DNA from: an uncultured Oscillibacter sp.
GTDB lineage: Bacteria > Bacillota > Clostridia > Oscillospirales > Oscillospiraceae
NCBI GenBank assembly: GCA_910585165.1
Contig: CAJUBX010000002.1
Coordinates: 4,662 to 68,661 of the forward strand
Direction: 5' to 3'
Length of the DNA: 64,000 bases
The position numbers were made by a program, and so were the translations under genes. Positions 40,030 through 49,431 of this stretch are shown piece after piece. The notes beneath the pieces were generated by a model, which saw nothing but the letters and a program-made list of their open reading frames with translations, searched no databases and was not told where the DNA came from. How positions within the stretch are numbered: the first letter of the stretch is position 1; every line of letters starts with the position of its first letter.

Positions 40030-42186
40030 TTATTCCACCTGGCGCATGGAGAGGGAGATGCGCTTTTTCTTCTCGTCCACCTCCAAAACCTTCACCTTCA
40101 CCACGTCTCCCACGGACACCGCCTCGGAGGGGTGCTTGAGGAAGCGGTCCGCCACCTGGGAGATATGGACCAGCCCGTCCTGGTGGACGCCGATGTCCAC
40201 GAACACGCCGAAGTCAATGACGTTGCGCACCGTGCCCGTGAGGACCATGCCGGACTTCAGGTCCTTCATCTCCAGCACGTCCGTCCGCAGCACCGGCTTT
40301 GGCAGGCTGTCCCGCACGTCCCGGCCGGGCTTCATCAGCTCCGCCACCACGTCCCGCAGGGTGGGCACGCCCACTCCCGCCTCCGCCGCCGCCCTTTCCT
40401 CGCCGTAGGCGGACACCCGGGCGGGCAGGTCCTGGAGGTTGCCCTCCTTCACATCGGCAAGGCTGCGGCCCGCCAGGGCCAGCAGCTTTTCCGCCGCGGC
40501 GTAGCTCTCCGGGTGAACGGCGGTGTTGTCCAGCACGGAATCGCTCTCCGGCACCCGGAGGAAGCCCGCGCACTGCTGGAAGGCCTTGGGCCCCAGCTTG
40601 GGAACCTTCAAAATCTGCTTCCGGGCGGTGAAGGGGCCGTTTTCCTCCCGGTAGGCCACAATATTTTTCGCCGTGGCCGCCGTCAGGCCCGACACCCGCT
40701 GGAGGAGGGAGGGAGAGGCGGTGTTCACGTCCACCCCCACGGCGTTGACGCAGTCCTCCACCACGCCGCTGAGGGCCTCGTCCAGCCGCTTGGGCGGGCA
40801 GTCGTGCTGGTACTGCCCCACGCCGATGGCCTTGGGATCGATTTTCACCAGCTCCGCCAGGGGGTCCTGGAGCCGCCGGGCGATGGACACGGCGGAGCGG
40901 AGGTTCACGTCGTACTCCGGGAACTCCTCCGCCGCCAGGGGGCTTGCCGAGTACACGGAGGCCCCGGCCTCGGAAACAATCATGTAGCTGACCTGGGCCT
41001 CGTTCACCTGCCGGATCAGCTCCACCGCCATCTGCTCCGTCTCCCGGCTGGCGGTTCCGTTGCCGATGGCGATATGCTCCACGCCGTGCTTTCGGATGAG
41101 CTTCGCCAGGACGGCGATGGCCTCCCGCTTCTGCCGCTCGCCGTGGGTGGGATAGACCACGGCGGTGTCCAGCACCTTCCCCGTGCCGTCCACCACGGCC
41201 ACCTTGCAGCCCATGCGGTAGCCCGGGTCCAGGCCCATGGTCACCTTCCCCTTCACCGGGGGCTGCATCAAAAGGGGCTTGAGGTTCAGGGCAAACTGCC
41301 CCACGGCCCCTTCGCTTGCCTCCTCCGTCAGGGCGGAGCGGCACTCCCGCTCCAGGGAGGGGAAGATGAGACGGTCATAGGCGTCCTCCGCCGCGGCCTT
41401 GACAAACTCCATGGCCCGGCTGCCCGGAACCACCACCCGGCGGCGGAGGGCCCGCAGGGCCAGCTCCCGGTCCATCTCCACGCCGACTCTCAGCTTTCCC
41501 TCCTTCTCCCCCCGGTTCACGGCCAGAACCTGGTGGCCCTGCATCCGGGAGAGGGGCTGGGTGAAATCGTAGTACAGCCGGTAGACGGTGTCCTCCTCCA
41601 CGGCGGCCTCGCTGCGGAGCTTCCCGTTTTTCGCCAGCAGGGAGCGCAGGGCCTTGCGGAGCTCCGCGTCGTCGCTGAGCATCTCCGCCACAATGTCTCC
41701 CGCTCCCGCCAGGGCCTCCTCCGCCGTCTCCACGCCCTTTTCCGGGTCAATGTACTTCGCCGCTTCCTCCGCCGGGTCCGGACAGTCCGGCCCCTGGGCA
41801 AAGAGGCGCTCCGCCAGGGGCTGGAGGCCCTTCTCCCGGGCAGCGGTGGCCCGGGTCCGGCGCTTTTGCTTATAGGGCCGGTACAGGTCCTCCACCTCCG
41901 CCAGGGTGGCGGCGTCGTCGATGGCGCAGGCCAGCTCCTCCGTCAGCTTTCCCTGCTCCTCGATGGACTTCTTCACGGCCTCCCGCCGCTCCTGGAGGCC
42001 CCGGAGATAGTGCAGCCGCTCCTCCAGCTTCCGCAGCGTGGTGTCGTCCATGGCTCCGTGGAGCTCCTTGCGGTAGCGGGCGATGAAGGGAATGGTGTTC
42101 CCCTCGTCCAGAAGGCGGACCACGTTTTCAACATACTGCGGATTCTGATTCAGCTCCTGGGCCAGTTGGGTGATGATGGGTTCCAT
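40030..42186 (-). CDS. tex: RNA-binding transcriptional accessory protein Tex
   Basis: The 718-residue protein has the whole Tex layout: N-terminal helices (QLAQELNQNPQYVENVVRLL), the central YqgF/RNase-H-like domain (MGLDPGYRMGCKVAVVDGTG; AIGNGTASRETEQM), HhH domains (NAVGVDVNTASPSLLQRVSG; ILKVPKLGPKAFQQCAGFLR) and a C-terminal S1 RNA-binding domain (GTVRNVIDFGVFVDIGVHQD, about 645-715). It binds nucleic acid and influences transcription; in several bacteria it affects toxin expression and stress resistance. Full length. Confidence 0.95.
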   Translation of the reverse strand: MEPIITQLAQELNQNPQYVENVVRLLDEGNTIPFIARYRKELHGAMDDTTLRKLEERLHYLRGLQERREAVKKSIEEQGKLTEELACAIDDAATLAEVEDLYRPYKQKRRTRATAAREKGLQPLAERLFAQGPDCPDPAEEAAKYIDPEKGVETAEEALAGAGDIVAEMLSDDAELRKALRSLLAKNGKLRSEAAVEEDTVYRLYYDFTQPLSRMQGHQVLAVNRGEKEGKLRVGVEMDRELALRALRRRVVVPGSRAMEFVKAAAEDAYDRLIFPSLERECRSALTEEASEGAVGQFALNLKPLLMQPPVKGKVTMGLDPGYRMGCKVAVVDGTGKVLDTAVVYPTHGERQKREAIAVLAKLIRKHGVEHIAIGNGTASRETEQMAVELIRQVNEAQVSYMIVSEAGASVYSASPLAAEEFPEYDVNLRSAVSIARRLQDPLAELVKIDPKAIGVGQYQHDCPPKRLDEALSGVVEDCVNAVGVDVNTASPSLLQRVSGLTAATAKNIVAYREENGPFTARKQILKVPKLGPKAFQQCAGFLRVPESDSVLDNTAVHPESYAAAEKLLALAGRSLADVKEGNLQDLPARVSAYGEERAAAEAGVGVPTLRDVVAELMKPGRDVRDSLPKPVLRTDVLEMKDLKSGMVLTGTVRNVIDFGVFVDIGVHQDGLVHISQVADRFLKHPSEAVSVGDVVKVKVLEVDEKKKRISLSMRQVE

Positions 42187-42252
42187 AAAGACCTCCTTAT
42201 CTTCCCGGGGAAAGGGGTGCGGGGAAAGCCACGGCGGGTTTTCCCCGCATGT

Positions 42253-43674
42253 TCAATCAAGCCCCGCCCCGCGGGATGCAATTTTCGCCTCCGCCGCCTG
42301 CATGGTCCTGCGGAGGAATATAACGCTCAGGGTCAGGGACATCAGCTCGGCGATGGGGAAGGAGAACCACACCAGCTCCAGCCTTCCCGTCCGGGCCAGC
42401 AGCCACGCCGCCGGGAGCAGCACCACCAGCTGGCGGCAGACGGAGACCACCAGGCTGTGGAGGGGGTTTCCGATGGCCTGGAACATAGACCCGGCGATGA
42501 TGCAGAAGCCCGCCAGCAGGAAGGAGAGGCTGATAATCCGCAGGGCCGCCGTGCCGATGGAGAGCATCTCCGCCGAGGGGCTGAAAAAGCCCAGCAGCAC
42601 CCCGGGGATCAGGTTGAAGGCGGCAAAGCCGGCCGTCATAATCACCGTGGCGGTCACAACAGTGAGGCGGAAGGTTTTGCGCACCCGGTCCAGCCGGGCC
42701 GCGCCGTAGTTGTACGAAACGATGGGCACCATGCCGTTGTTCAGCCCGAAGACCGGCATGAAGATGAAACTCTGGAGCTTGAAGTAGGCCCCGAACACCG
42801 CCGTGGCCGTGTCGGTGAAGGAGATGAGAATCTTGTTGATGCCGAAGGTCATGACGGACCCGATGGACTGCATGATGATGGAGGGCAGGCCCACCCGGTA
42901 AATCTCCCGGACCACCGCCCGGTCCGGCCGGATGGAGCGGAGGCGGATGTGGATGTCCTTGTTGAACCGGAGGTTCATCCAAAGGCCGATGAGGGCGGCC
43001 ACAATCTGCCCGAAGACGGTGGCGGCGGCGGCCCCGGCCACCTCCATCCGGGGAAAGCCGAAGAGGCCGAAGATCAAGATGGGGTCCAGGATGATGTTGA
43101 TGAGGGCCCCGATGAGCTGGGTAAGCATGGAGTACACCGTCCGGCCCGTGGATTGGAGAATCCGCTCAAAGCAGAACTGGCTGAAAATGCCGATGGAGAG
43201 CCCCAGGCAGATGCGGGCGTAATCCGTGCCGTAGTCCACAATGGGCTGGATGTCCGTCTGGGCCAGGAAGAAGGGTCGGGCCAGCAGAAAGCCGCACACG
43301 CCGAAGGCCACGGCGCTGACCAGAAACACGAAGATGCCCGTGTTGGCGGCCTGGTCCGCCTGGTCCTGCTTCTTCTCGCCAAGGGACCGGGAGAGCAGGG
43401 CGTTCATGCCCACGCCGGTGCCGCCGCCCACGGCGATCATCAGGTTCTGAAGGGGGAAGGCCAGGGACACGGCGTTCAGCGCGTCCTGGCTGATGCGGGC
43501 CACGAAAATGCTGTCCACCACGTTGTAGAGGGCCTGGACCAGCATGGAAATCATCATGGGGATTGCCATGCCCGCCAGCAGGGGGGCGATGGGCATAACG
43601 CCCATCTTGTTTTCCCGGGCGGCGTCTCCCCCCTGGGGGGCCGGGCCGCTTGATTGCAGCTTGTCGTCTTTCAT
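42253..43674 (-). CDS. MATE family multidrug exporter
   Basis: 473 residues from the ATG at 43674 (AGAAAGGAT ahead). Twelve hydrophobic helices in two bundles and MATE signatures: PLLAGMAIPMMISMLVQALY, NVVDSIFVARISQDALNAVS, GGTGVGMNALLSRSLGEKK, and in the second half VGLPSIIMQSIGSVMTFGIN and NNGMVPIVSYNYGA. MATE proteins export cationic drugs or metabolites in exchange for sodium or protons. The substrate is not predictable. Confidence 0.93.
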   Translation of the reverse strand: MKDDKLQSSGPAPQGGDAARENKMGVMPIAPLLAGMAIPMMISMLVQALYNVVDSIFVARISQDALNAVSLAFPLQNLMIAVGGGTGVGMNALLSRSLGEKKQDQADQAANTGIFVFLVSAVAFGVCGFLLARPFFLAQTDIQPIVDYGTDYARICLGLSIGIFSQFCFERILQSTGRTVYSMLTQLIGALINIILDPILIFGLFGFPRMEVAGAAAATVFGQIVAALIGLWMNLRFNKDIHIRLRSIRPDRAVVREIYRVGLPSIIMQSIGSVMTFGINKILISFTDTATAVFGAYFKLQSFIFMPVFGLNNGMVPIVSYNYGAARLDRVRKTFRLTVVTATVIMTAGFAAFNLIPGVLLGFFSPSAEMLSIGTAALRIISLSFLLAGFCIIAGSMFQAIGNPLHSLVVSVCRQLVVLLPAAWLLARTGRLELVWFSFPIAELMSLTLSVIFLRRTMQAAEAKIASRGAGLD

Positions 43675-43717
43675 CTTTAGAATCCTTTCTGTATATACGG
43701 GGGTTGGCGGAAACCGG

Positions 43718-43962
43718 GCGGCAAACGCTCCGCTGGTTTGCCGCTCGGGGAAGGGAACGGCGGAAAAAGGACGCGGCTTTATAGCCGCGCCTTTTTGAAG
43801 GCTGGGGGCCTTGCTTCTGGTTTCTCCGCAGGGCGGAGAAATCAAATGAAATCATTTTTGCGGCGACATGCGCGTCACAAAAATTCCTTGACTTAGCCGC
43901 CTTGGGCGGCGTCACCAGTCCACAGACTGGTGGGGGGAATCTAAAGGGGGGACGAAGTCCCC
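43718..43962. repeat. Second array of hairpins
   Basis: Six inverted repeats in 245 bp: 43718-43744 (GCGGCAAAC arms), 43764-43796 (CGCGGCT/AGCCGCG, with A/T tails), 43821-43841 (TTTCTCCGC arms), 43896-43910 (GCCGCC arms), 43913-43932 (CACCAGTC arms) and 43948-43962 (GGGGAC arms). The last is behind prfB and probably its terminator; 43764-43796 resembles one too. The others are unexplained and fill the gap upstream of the MATE gene. No coding frame. Confidence 0.55.
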
Positions 43963-43965
43963 TCT

Positions 43966-45090
43966 TTACTTCTTCAATTCCCCCGTGGCCAGCTGGGTGA
44001 GATAGGCGTTGAGAAACCCGTCCAAATCCCCGTCCATCACGCCGTCGATGTTGGAGGTCTCGAAGCTGGTACGGGTGTCCTTCACCATCTGGTAGGGCAT
44101 GAAGACATAGGAGCGGATTTGGCTGCCCCACTCGATCTTCATCTGCACGCCCTTGATGTCGGAAATCTTCTCCGCGTGCTGCTGGGCTTTCAGCTCCAGC
44201 AGCTTGGCCCGGAGCATCTTCATGCAGTTGTCCTTGTTCTGGAACTGGCTGCGCTCCTGCTGGGAGGCCACCACAATGCCCGTGGGCCTGTGGATGAGCC
44301 GCACGGCGGAGGAGGTCTTGTTGACGTGCTGGCCGCCCGCGCCGCTGGCCCGGTAGACCTGCATCTCGATGTCCTCGTCCCGGATTTCGATGGACTCGTC
44401 GTTTTCCAGCTCCGGCATGACCTCCACGGCGGCGAAGGAGGTCTGCCGCCGGGCGTTTGCGTCGAAGGGGGAGACCCGGACCAGGCGGTGGACGCCGTTT
44501 TCGCTCTTCAAAAGGCCGTAGGCGTTTTCCCCCTCGATGGAGATGGCGGCGGACTTGATGCCCGCCTCGTCCCCGTCCTCGTAGTCCAGGATTTTATAGG
44601 TGAAGCCCTTCCGCTCCACCCAGCGGGTGTACATGCGGTAGAGCATCTGGGCCCAGTCCTGGGCCTCGGTGCCTCCGGCCCCGGCGTGGAACTGCAAAAT
44701 GGCGTTGCAGCCGTCGTACTCCCCGGAGAGGAGGGTGGCCATCCGGCTCTCGGCAGCCCGGTCCTCCAAGGCGGCGTACTCGGCCTTCAGCTCCTCCAGA
44801 ATCTCGCTGTCGTCGGCCTCCTGGCCCATCTCGCACAGGGCCGTCAGGTCCTCCCAGGAGGAGAGGAGCTTCTCCTGCTTGGCAATTTTATTTTGAAGCT
44901 GCTTGAGCCGCTGCTGGACCCTCTGGGACCGCTCCAGATCGTTCCAGAAGCCGTCCTGGGCGGTCTCGTCCTCCAGCCGGGCGGCCTCCTGCCGGGCCGC
45001 GTCCATGTCCAGGGCGGCGGACAGCTCGTCCAGCTCCGGCTTGAGGTCCCGGAGCTTTTGTTTATAAGCGTCGTATTCAATCAAAGCCAT
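43966..45090 (-). CDS. prfB: Peptide chain release factor 2
   Basis: 374 residues from the ATG at 45090. Stop-codon tripeptide SPF lies in VSPFDANARRQTSF; the catalytic GGQ is G252-G253-Q254 in ASGAGGQHVNKT. RF2 releases peptides at UGA/UAA. Notably the reading frame is continuous through the place (LSAALDMDAAR) where most bacteria have the programmed +1 frameshift. The promoter is at 45129-45157. Confidence 0.96.
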   Translation of the reverse strand: MALIEYDAYKQKLRDLKPELDELSAALDMDAARQEAARLEDETAQDGFWNDLERSQRVQQRLKQLQNKIAKQEKLLSSWEDLTALCEMGQEADDSEILEELKAEYAALEDRAAESRMATLLSGEYDGCNAILQFHAGAGGTEAQDWAQMLYRMYTRWVERKGFTYKILDYEDGDEAGIKSAAISIEGENAYGLLKSENGVHRLVRVSPFDANARRQTSFAAVEVMPELENDESIEIRDEDIEMQVYRASGAGGQHVNKTSSAVRLIHRPTGIVVASQQERSQFQNKDNCMKMLRAKLLELKAQQHAEKISDIKGVQMKIEWGSQIRSYVFMPYQMVKDTRTSFETSNIDGVMDGDLDGFLNAYLTQLATGELKK

Positions 45091-45128
45091 GGCAAATTCT
45101 CCATCCTTACAGATTTCCCAGCCCATGT

Positions 45129-45157
45129 ATTATATAGGAGGGGAATTTATTTGTAAA
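45129..45157 (-). promoter_or_regulatory. Promoter of prfB
   Basis: On the minus strand TTTACA (45152-45157) and TATAAT (45129-45134) with 17 bases between, about 40 bases before the prfB start. Confidence 0.75.
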
Positions 45158-45261
45158 GAGAAACTTTTTCCGCAAACGCGGCGGCAAAAGGCGGCGGAAT
45201 TCGACCGCCGCGGCCCGGCCTCCGGGGGCTTTTTTCGGAAATGATACCAAAATGTTGCCGC

Positions 45262-45307
45262 TTGTTCACAGTTTGTTCATGATTAGAGGAGGGCTTTCCG
45301 CTATGGT
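45262..45307 (+). promoter_or_regulatory. Promoter of the large SLH protein
   Basis: TTGTTCACAGTTTGT (45262-45276) and TATGGT (45302-45307), 40 bases apart as at 36785-36830. TTGTTCA repeats at 11-bp distance (45262 and 45273), a pattern used by OmpR/PhoB-type response regulators. No good -35. Confidence 0.5.
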
Positions 45308-45368
45308 ATAGAGAGTAGTATTATCGAATGCGAAGCATCCAATTTTCGGCAGGCACGGAGGTAAACTT

Positions 45369-48300
45369 ATGAACAATTTCTGGAAGAAAAAACTGCCGGC
45401 GCTTTTGCTGGCGCTGGCGCTTTTAGCGAGCCTGGCTCCCGCCGCTTTGGCGGATACCTGTAGCCACACGTGGGGAGAGTGGACGGTTTCAAAGGCCCCC
45501 ACTTGCACCAGCGCTGGAACAGAAATTCGTACATGTACAAAGTGCGGCATCCCTGATACAGAGACAAAAACTCTTGATCCTACGGGAATCCATAACTACG
45601 ATGTGACCGATACCGCAACCTGCGGCAAGGAGGGCGTAAAAACCAGTACTTGCAGAGTCTGCAAACAAGTGGACAAACAGGTCAGCCCTCCTACAGGAAA
45701 TCATATTTGGAACAGCGGAGTTGTCACTAAAAACGCCACTTGTACGGAAGCAGGCGAGCGAATCTATACCTGTAACACATGCGGAAAAACGCGGACAGAA
45801 TCCATCTCTCCGCTGAATCACTCTGTAAACAGTACTACTGGCAAGTGTACCCGCTGCGGTCTTCAAATTAACTCTGCCGCCACGGTTACAGTCATCTTCA
45901 TGAACGGCTCCAGCGAGTACAGCCGCCAGAACGTTGTTCTTAACGGCAACCCAAGCAACCCTGGAACCCCTGCCTATCCTGGCTCCGGTAAGGGATATAC
46001 ATTCAAGGGCTGGACCACCTCCAATCCGGGAACAAAAGCCCTTTACACAGGGCAGGCCATCGTTACTCCCACAAAGGCTGTCTCCGCTAATACCACTTAC
46101 TATGCGGTTTATTCCACTTCCTCCAGCGCCGGGGAAATCGTTCTCCGGGTGGCCCCCAACAGCAAGGCGAACCTCAAGGTCTCCAAGTTCGAGGACCTTT
46201 TCAAGAAGCTCTGCGACACCAAAAAAGCGCCCCTGAGCGTGTACTTCTACCCCGAGAAGGACTACAGCAGCTTCCCCGGCGCCCTCCGCCGCAGCAGCAC
46301 CGAGCTGAAGCTGAGCCAGCTGGAGGACCTGGTGTTCTATTTCAGCGACAAGTCCGAGGGGGATTACGCCCTCAGCGTCCTGAGCTTCCAGGCAGACAAA
46401 AACGCCAAGGACGGCAAGGAGCTGGTCATCCCCTTTGAAATCGTGGGAAGCAATGACGACTGCGAGGGGACGCTGCGCATCATCATCGACAAGGACGGCG
46501 AGGAGGGCGACGTGACCTACCGGGTGGCCCCCGGCTCCTCCGTCCCCTTCAGCCGCGCGGACTTCAACAAGGCCTACCAGACCCTGACCGGGTACAACGA
46601 CGAAATCAAGTGGGTGGAGTTCGAGCCCGACAGCGACTACACCGACTTCTCCGGCAAAATCCGGGTCCTGGGCAAATCCGATTTCAGCCTGCGCCAGCTG
46701 GAGAAGGCCTCCTTCTACTATAAGGACGACGATTACGGCGATTACGCCATCAACGATCTGGTTTTCGTGGCGGCCTCCAACGCCAAGGACGGCGACGCGC
46801 TGGAAATCCCCTTCACCGTCTGCTATGACAAGGACGACCAGGCCGAGGGCACGCTGCGGATTCTCATCGACAAGAACGGCTCCAAGGAGGTGGTCTCCGC
46901 CTCCGCCGCCCCCGGCGGCGAGGTGAAGCTGGACCGGAGCGCCTTCAACAAGGTGTTCCAGTACCTCTCCGGCGACAACAAGGCCACCGTCTACGCCGTG
47001 TCCTTCGAGGCCCCCAGCGAGTACAAGAACTTTGACGGCACCCTCTACGCCGACGGGGACCGCCTCCGCCAGGCGGACCTGGCCCACGACGAAAACTGGT
47101 TCTACTACAACTCCAAGGACAAGGAGGAGCGGGACGATTACCTGCTGGCGGACCTGACCTTTGAGGCGGACCGGGACGCCAGGGACGGCGACAGCCTGTC
47201 CATTCCCTTCCGGGCCTATTACGAGAACGACCGGGATTACTACGAGGAGGGCACCCTCCGTCTCACCATTTCCTCCGGGGAGGGAGCCGTCGCCTATGAG
47301 ACGGCCCCCGGCGGCACGGTGAATTTCTCCGCCGAGGATTTCAACAAAGCCTACCAGTCCCTGTCCGGCGACAACCGCTCCATCCGGTACGTGGCCTTCG
47401 AGGCGGACAGCGATTACGCCGGCTTTGCCGGAAAGCTCTATACCGGAAACACCCCCCTGGCCCGCACCAGCCTGGCCTATAACCAGGTGCGGTTCTACTA
47501 CAGCAGCGCAAGCTACGGCACCTACGCCCTCAGCAGCCTCTCCTTCCGGGCCGACGCCTCCGCCAAAAACGGCAGCACCCTCACCATTCCCTTCCGGGCC
47601 TACTACGACGCGGACGAGTACGAGCAGAGCACGCTGAAGCTGACAGTGGGCTCCGGCGGCGACATCACCTATACCGTTACTCCCGGCAAGACGGTGAATT
47701 TTGACCGGAACAAGTTCGAGGACTTCTTCCGTGCGAATTACGCCGGGTCCAGCCTGGACTACATTGTCTTTGACGAGCCCACCGCCTCCGAGTTCCCCAA
47801 CTCCAGCGGCACCCTCTACAGCGGGTACGGCACCAGCTACTCCGACTCCTTCACCCGCTCCGAGCTGGAGGACCTCTGCTTCTACTACGACGAGGACGAC
47901 GCGGGCCGGGACGATTACGCCATCAACGACCTGACCTTTGCCGCCGCCAGCTCCTTCACCTCCGGCAAGGTCACTCTGCACTTCACCGCTTACGGCACCA
48001 GGGGCCAGGAGGCGGACGGCACGCTGGTAATCACTCCGGCCACGGCCTCCGTCACCTCCAGTTTGGTTGGCAGCGTGCGCTACGCCGTCACCACCGGCTC
48101 CAACGTCCAAATCAGCGCCGACGACCTGGCTCGGTATTTCAAGAGCGTTTATCCCGCTGGGTCGTTACAGTACATCACCCTGGGCGACGTGCCCGCCGCC
48201 GGGGCGCTGTATTACAACTATTACAGCGCCAGCCGCTACGGCACCTCCGCCCGGGAGCAGATCACCGCCGCCAACCGCAGCCGCAGCTTCTACCGCAGCC

Positions 48301-49295
48301 CCGCGTCCTACAGCGAGTACGCCCTGACGGAGCTGACCTATGTGCCCTCCGGGTCCAACTACTGCGCCAGCATTCCCTTCACCGCCTACGGCACCGGCGG
48401 CCAGTCCGCGGCGGGAGCCATTCTCATCAGCGTCACTAACAAGGCCGTCTCCGAGGTTTACGGCCCCACTCCCAAGAATACCGCCGTCACCTTCCCGGCC
48501 TCCTCCATCGCCGCCGCCGTGGCCGCGGCCACGGGGATAACCCCCAGCGGCGTGCAGCTTTTGCAGCTCCCCGCCGCCAACGTGGGCGCAATCTATGTGG
48601 GCAGCGGCACGGTTCCGGCCGACACCTCCACGGTCTACGGCTATAACACTGGCAGCCAGCAGCTGGGCCAGCTCCGCTTCGTGCCCCAGACGGGCTACAC
48701 TGGCTCGGTGGAAATCCCCTACGCGGCGCTGAACGCCAGCGGCGTGCCCTATGCCTCCGGCGTGTTCTCCATGGGCGTTCTGAACGCCAACAAGAAGTTC
48801 ACCGACGTCAACGCCGCCTCCTGGTGCTATAAATACGTCACGGAGCTGGCGGACGCCGCCGTCATCGGCGGCTACTCCGACGGGAAGTTCAAGCCCGACA
48901 GCACCGTTACCTACGGCGCGGCCCTGAAGCTCATCATGCTGGCGGCGGGCTATCCCGAGCAGGCCCCCGTCCCGGGCGGCGGCACCTTCAGCGGCTACCT
49001 TGCCAAGGCCCAGGCCGACGGTCTGATCACCCGCAGCAACGTGAACCTCAGCGGGCCCATTACCCGCCTCCAGGTGGCCCAGCTGGCCGCCGGAGCGCTG
49101 AAGCTGGACATCAACAACCTCTCCAGCGTAAAGCCCTTCACCGACACCTCCGACGTCTATGTCCAGGCCCTGAACGCCGCGGGCATCGTGGGCGGCTATT
49201 TCAGCAACGGCGTCAGCACCTTCCGGCCCTCGGGCACCCTGACCCGGGGACAGGTTTCCGCCATCGTCTGGCGGATGCGGAACTACCGGAAATAA
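45369..49295 (+). CDS. Large modular S-layer-homology surface protein
   Basis: 1308 residues. Signal peptide 1-29 (KLPALLLALALLASLAPAAL). Residues 31-165 hold three C-x2-C ribbon-like repeats (CTKCGIPDTETKT, CRVCKQVDKQV, CNTCGKTRTES) and about 172-250 an InlB/Flg_new-type B-repeat (GYTFKGWTTSNPGTKALYTG). Then seven tandem repeats of about 110 residues, each with a YRVAPGSSVPFSRADFNKAY-like start and a D-Y-A-x-x-x-L-x-F-x-A core (about 255-1030). SLH repeats end it (FTDVNAASWCYKYVTELADA; GYFSNGVSTFRPSGTLTRGQ). The first 750 bases are clearly richer in A/T than the rest. A surface or S-layer component of unknown binding partner. Confidence 0.85.
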   Translation: MNNFWKKKLPALLLALALLASLAPAALADTCSHTWGEWTVSKAPTCTSAGTEIRTCTKCGIPDTETKTLDPTGIHNYDVTDTATCGKEGVKTSTCRVCKQVDKQVSPPTGNHIWNSGVVTKNATCTEAGERIYTCNTCGKTRTESISPLNHSVNSTTGKCTRCGLQINSAATVTVIFMNGSSEYSRQNVVLNGNPSNPGTPAYPGSGKGYTFKGWTTSNPGTKALYTGQAIVTPTKAVSANTTYYAVYSTSSSAGEIVLRVAPNSKANLKVSKFEDLFKKLCDTKKAPLSVYFYPEKDYSSFPGALRRSSTELKLSQLEDLVFYFSDKSEGDYALSVLSFQADKNAKDGKELVIPFEIVGSNDDCEGTLRIIIDKDGEEGDVTYRVAPGSSVPFSRADFNKAYQTLTGYNDEIKWVEFEPDSDYTDFSGKIRVLGKSDFSLRQLEKASFYYKDDDYGDYAINDLVFVAASNAKDGDALEIPFTVCYDKDDQAEGTLRILIDKNGSKEVVSASAAPGGEVKLDRSAFNKVFQYLSGDNKATVYAVSFEAPSEYKNFDGTLYADGDRLRQADLAHDENWFYYNSKDKEERDDYLLADLTFEADRDARDGDSLSIPFRAYYENDRDYYEEGTLRLTISSGEGAVAYETAPGGTVNFSAEDFNKAYQSLSGDNRSIRYVAFEADSDYAGFAGKLYTGNTPLARTSLAYNQVRFYYSSASYGTYALSSLSFRADASAKNGSTLTIPFRAYYDADEYEQSTLKLTVGSGGDITYTVTPGKTVNFDRNKFEDFFRANYAGSSLDYIVFDEPTASEFPNSSGTLYSGYGTSYSDSFTRSELEDLCFYYDEDDAGRDDYAINDLTFAAASSFTSGKVTLHFTAYGTRGQEADGTLVITPATASVTSSLVGSVRYAVTTGSNVQISADDLARYFKSVYPAGSLQYITLGDVPAAGALYYNYYSASRYGTSAREQITAANRSRSFYRSPASYSEYALTELTYVPSGSNYCASIPFTAYGTGGQSAAGAILISVTNKAVSEVYGPTPKNTAVTFPASSIAAAVAAATGITPSGVQLLQLPAANVGAIYVGSGTVPADTSTVYGYNTGSQQLGQLRFVPQTGYTGSVEIPYAALNASGVPYASGVFSMGVLNANKKFTDVNAASWCYKYVTELADAAVIGGYSDGKFKPDSTVTYGAALKLIMLAAGYPEQAPVPGGGTFSGYLAKAQADGLITRSNVNLSGPITRLQVAQLAAGALKLDINNLSSVKPFTDTSDVYVQALNAAGIVGGYFSNGVSTFRPSGTLTRGQVSAIVWRMRNYRK

Positions 49296-49300
49296 CTGCC

Positions 49301-49331
49301 AAAGGGCCGCCCAAAGGGGCGGCCCTTTTTC
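49301..49331 (+). terminator. Terminator behind the large SLH gene
   Basis: AAAGGGCCGCCC and GGGCGGCCCTTT around a short loop, with a TTTTTCC tail. Confidence 0.85.
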
Positions 49332-49368
49332 CTTCCGGCAATTTCTCCCCGGGAAAAACTTCCCGCCC

Positions 49369-49397
49369 TTGAAGCGGGGCGGGAGCTGTGCTATAGT
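49369..49397 (+). promoter_or_regulatory. Promoter of the C39-like peptidase gene
   Basis: TTGAAG (49369-49374) and TATAGT (49392-49397) with 17 bases between, 35 bases ahead of the start codon. Confidence 0.6.
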
Positions 49398-49431
49398 AGA
49401 GCCATAGGAACGCGTCAAAAGGAGAGCCGCC

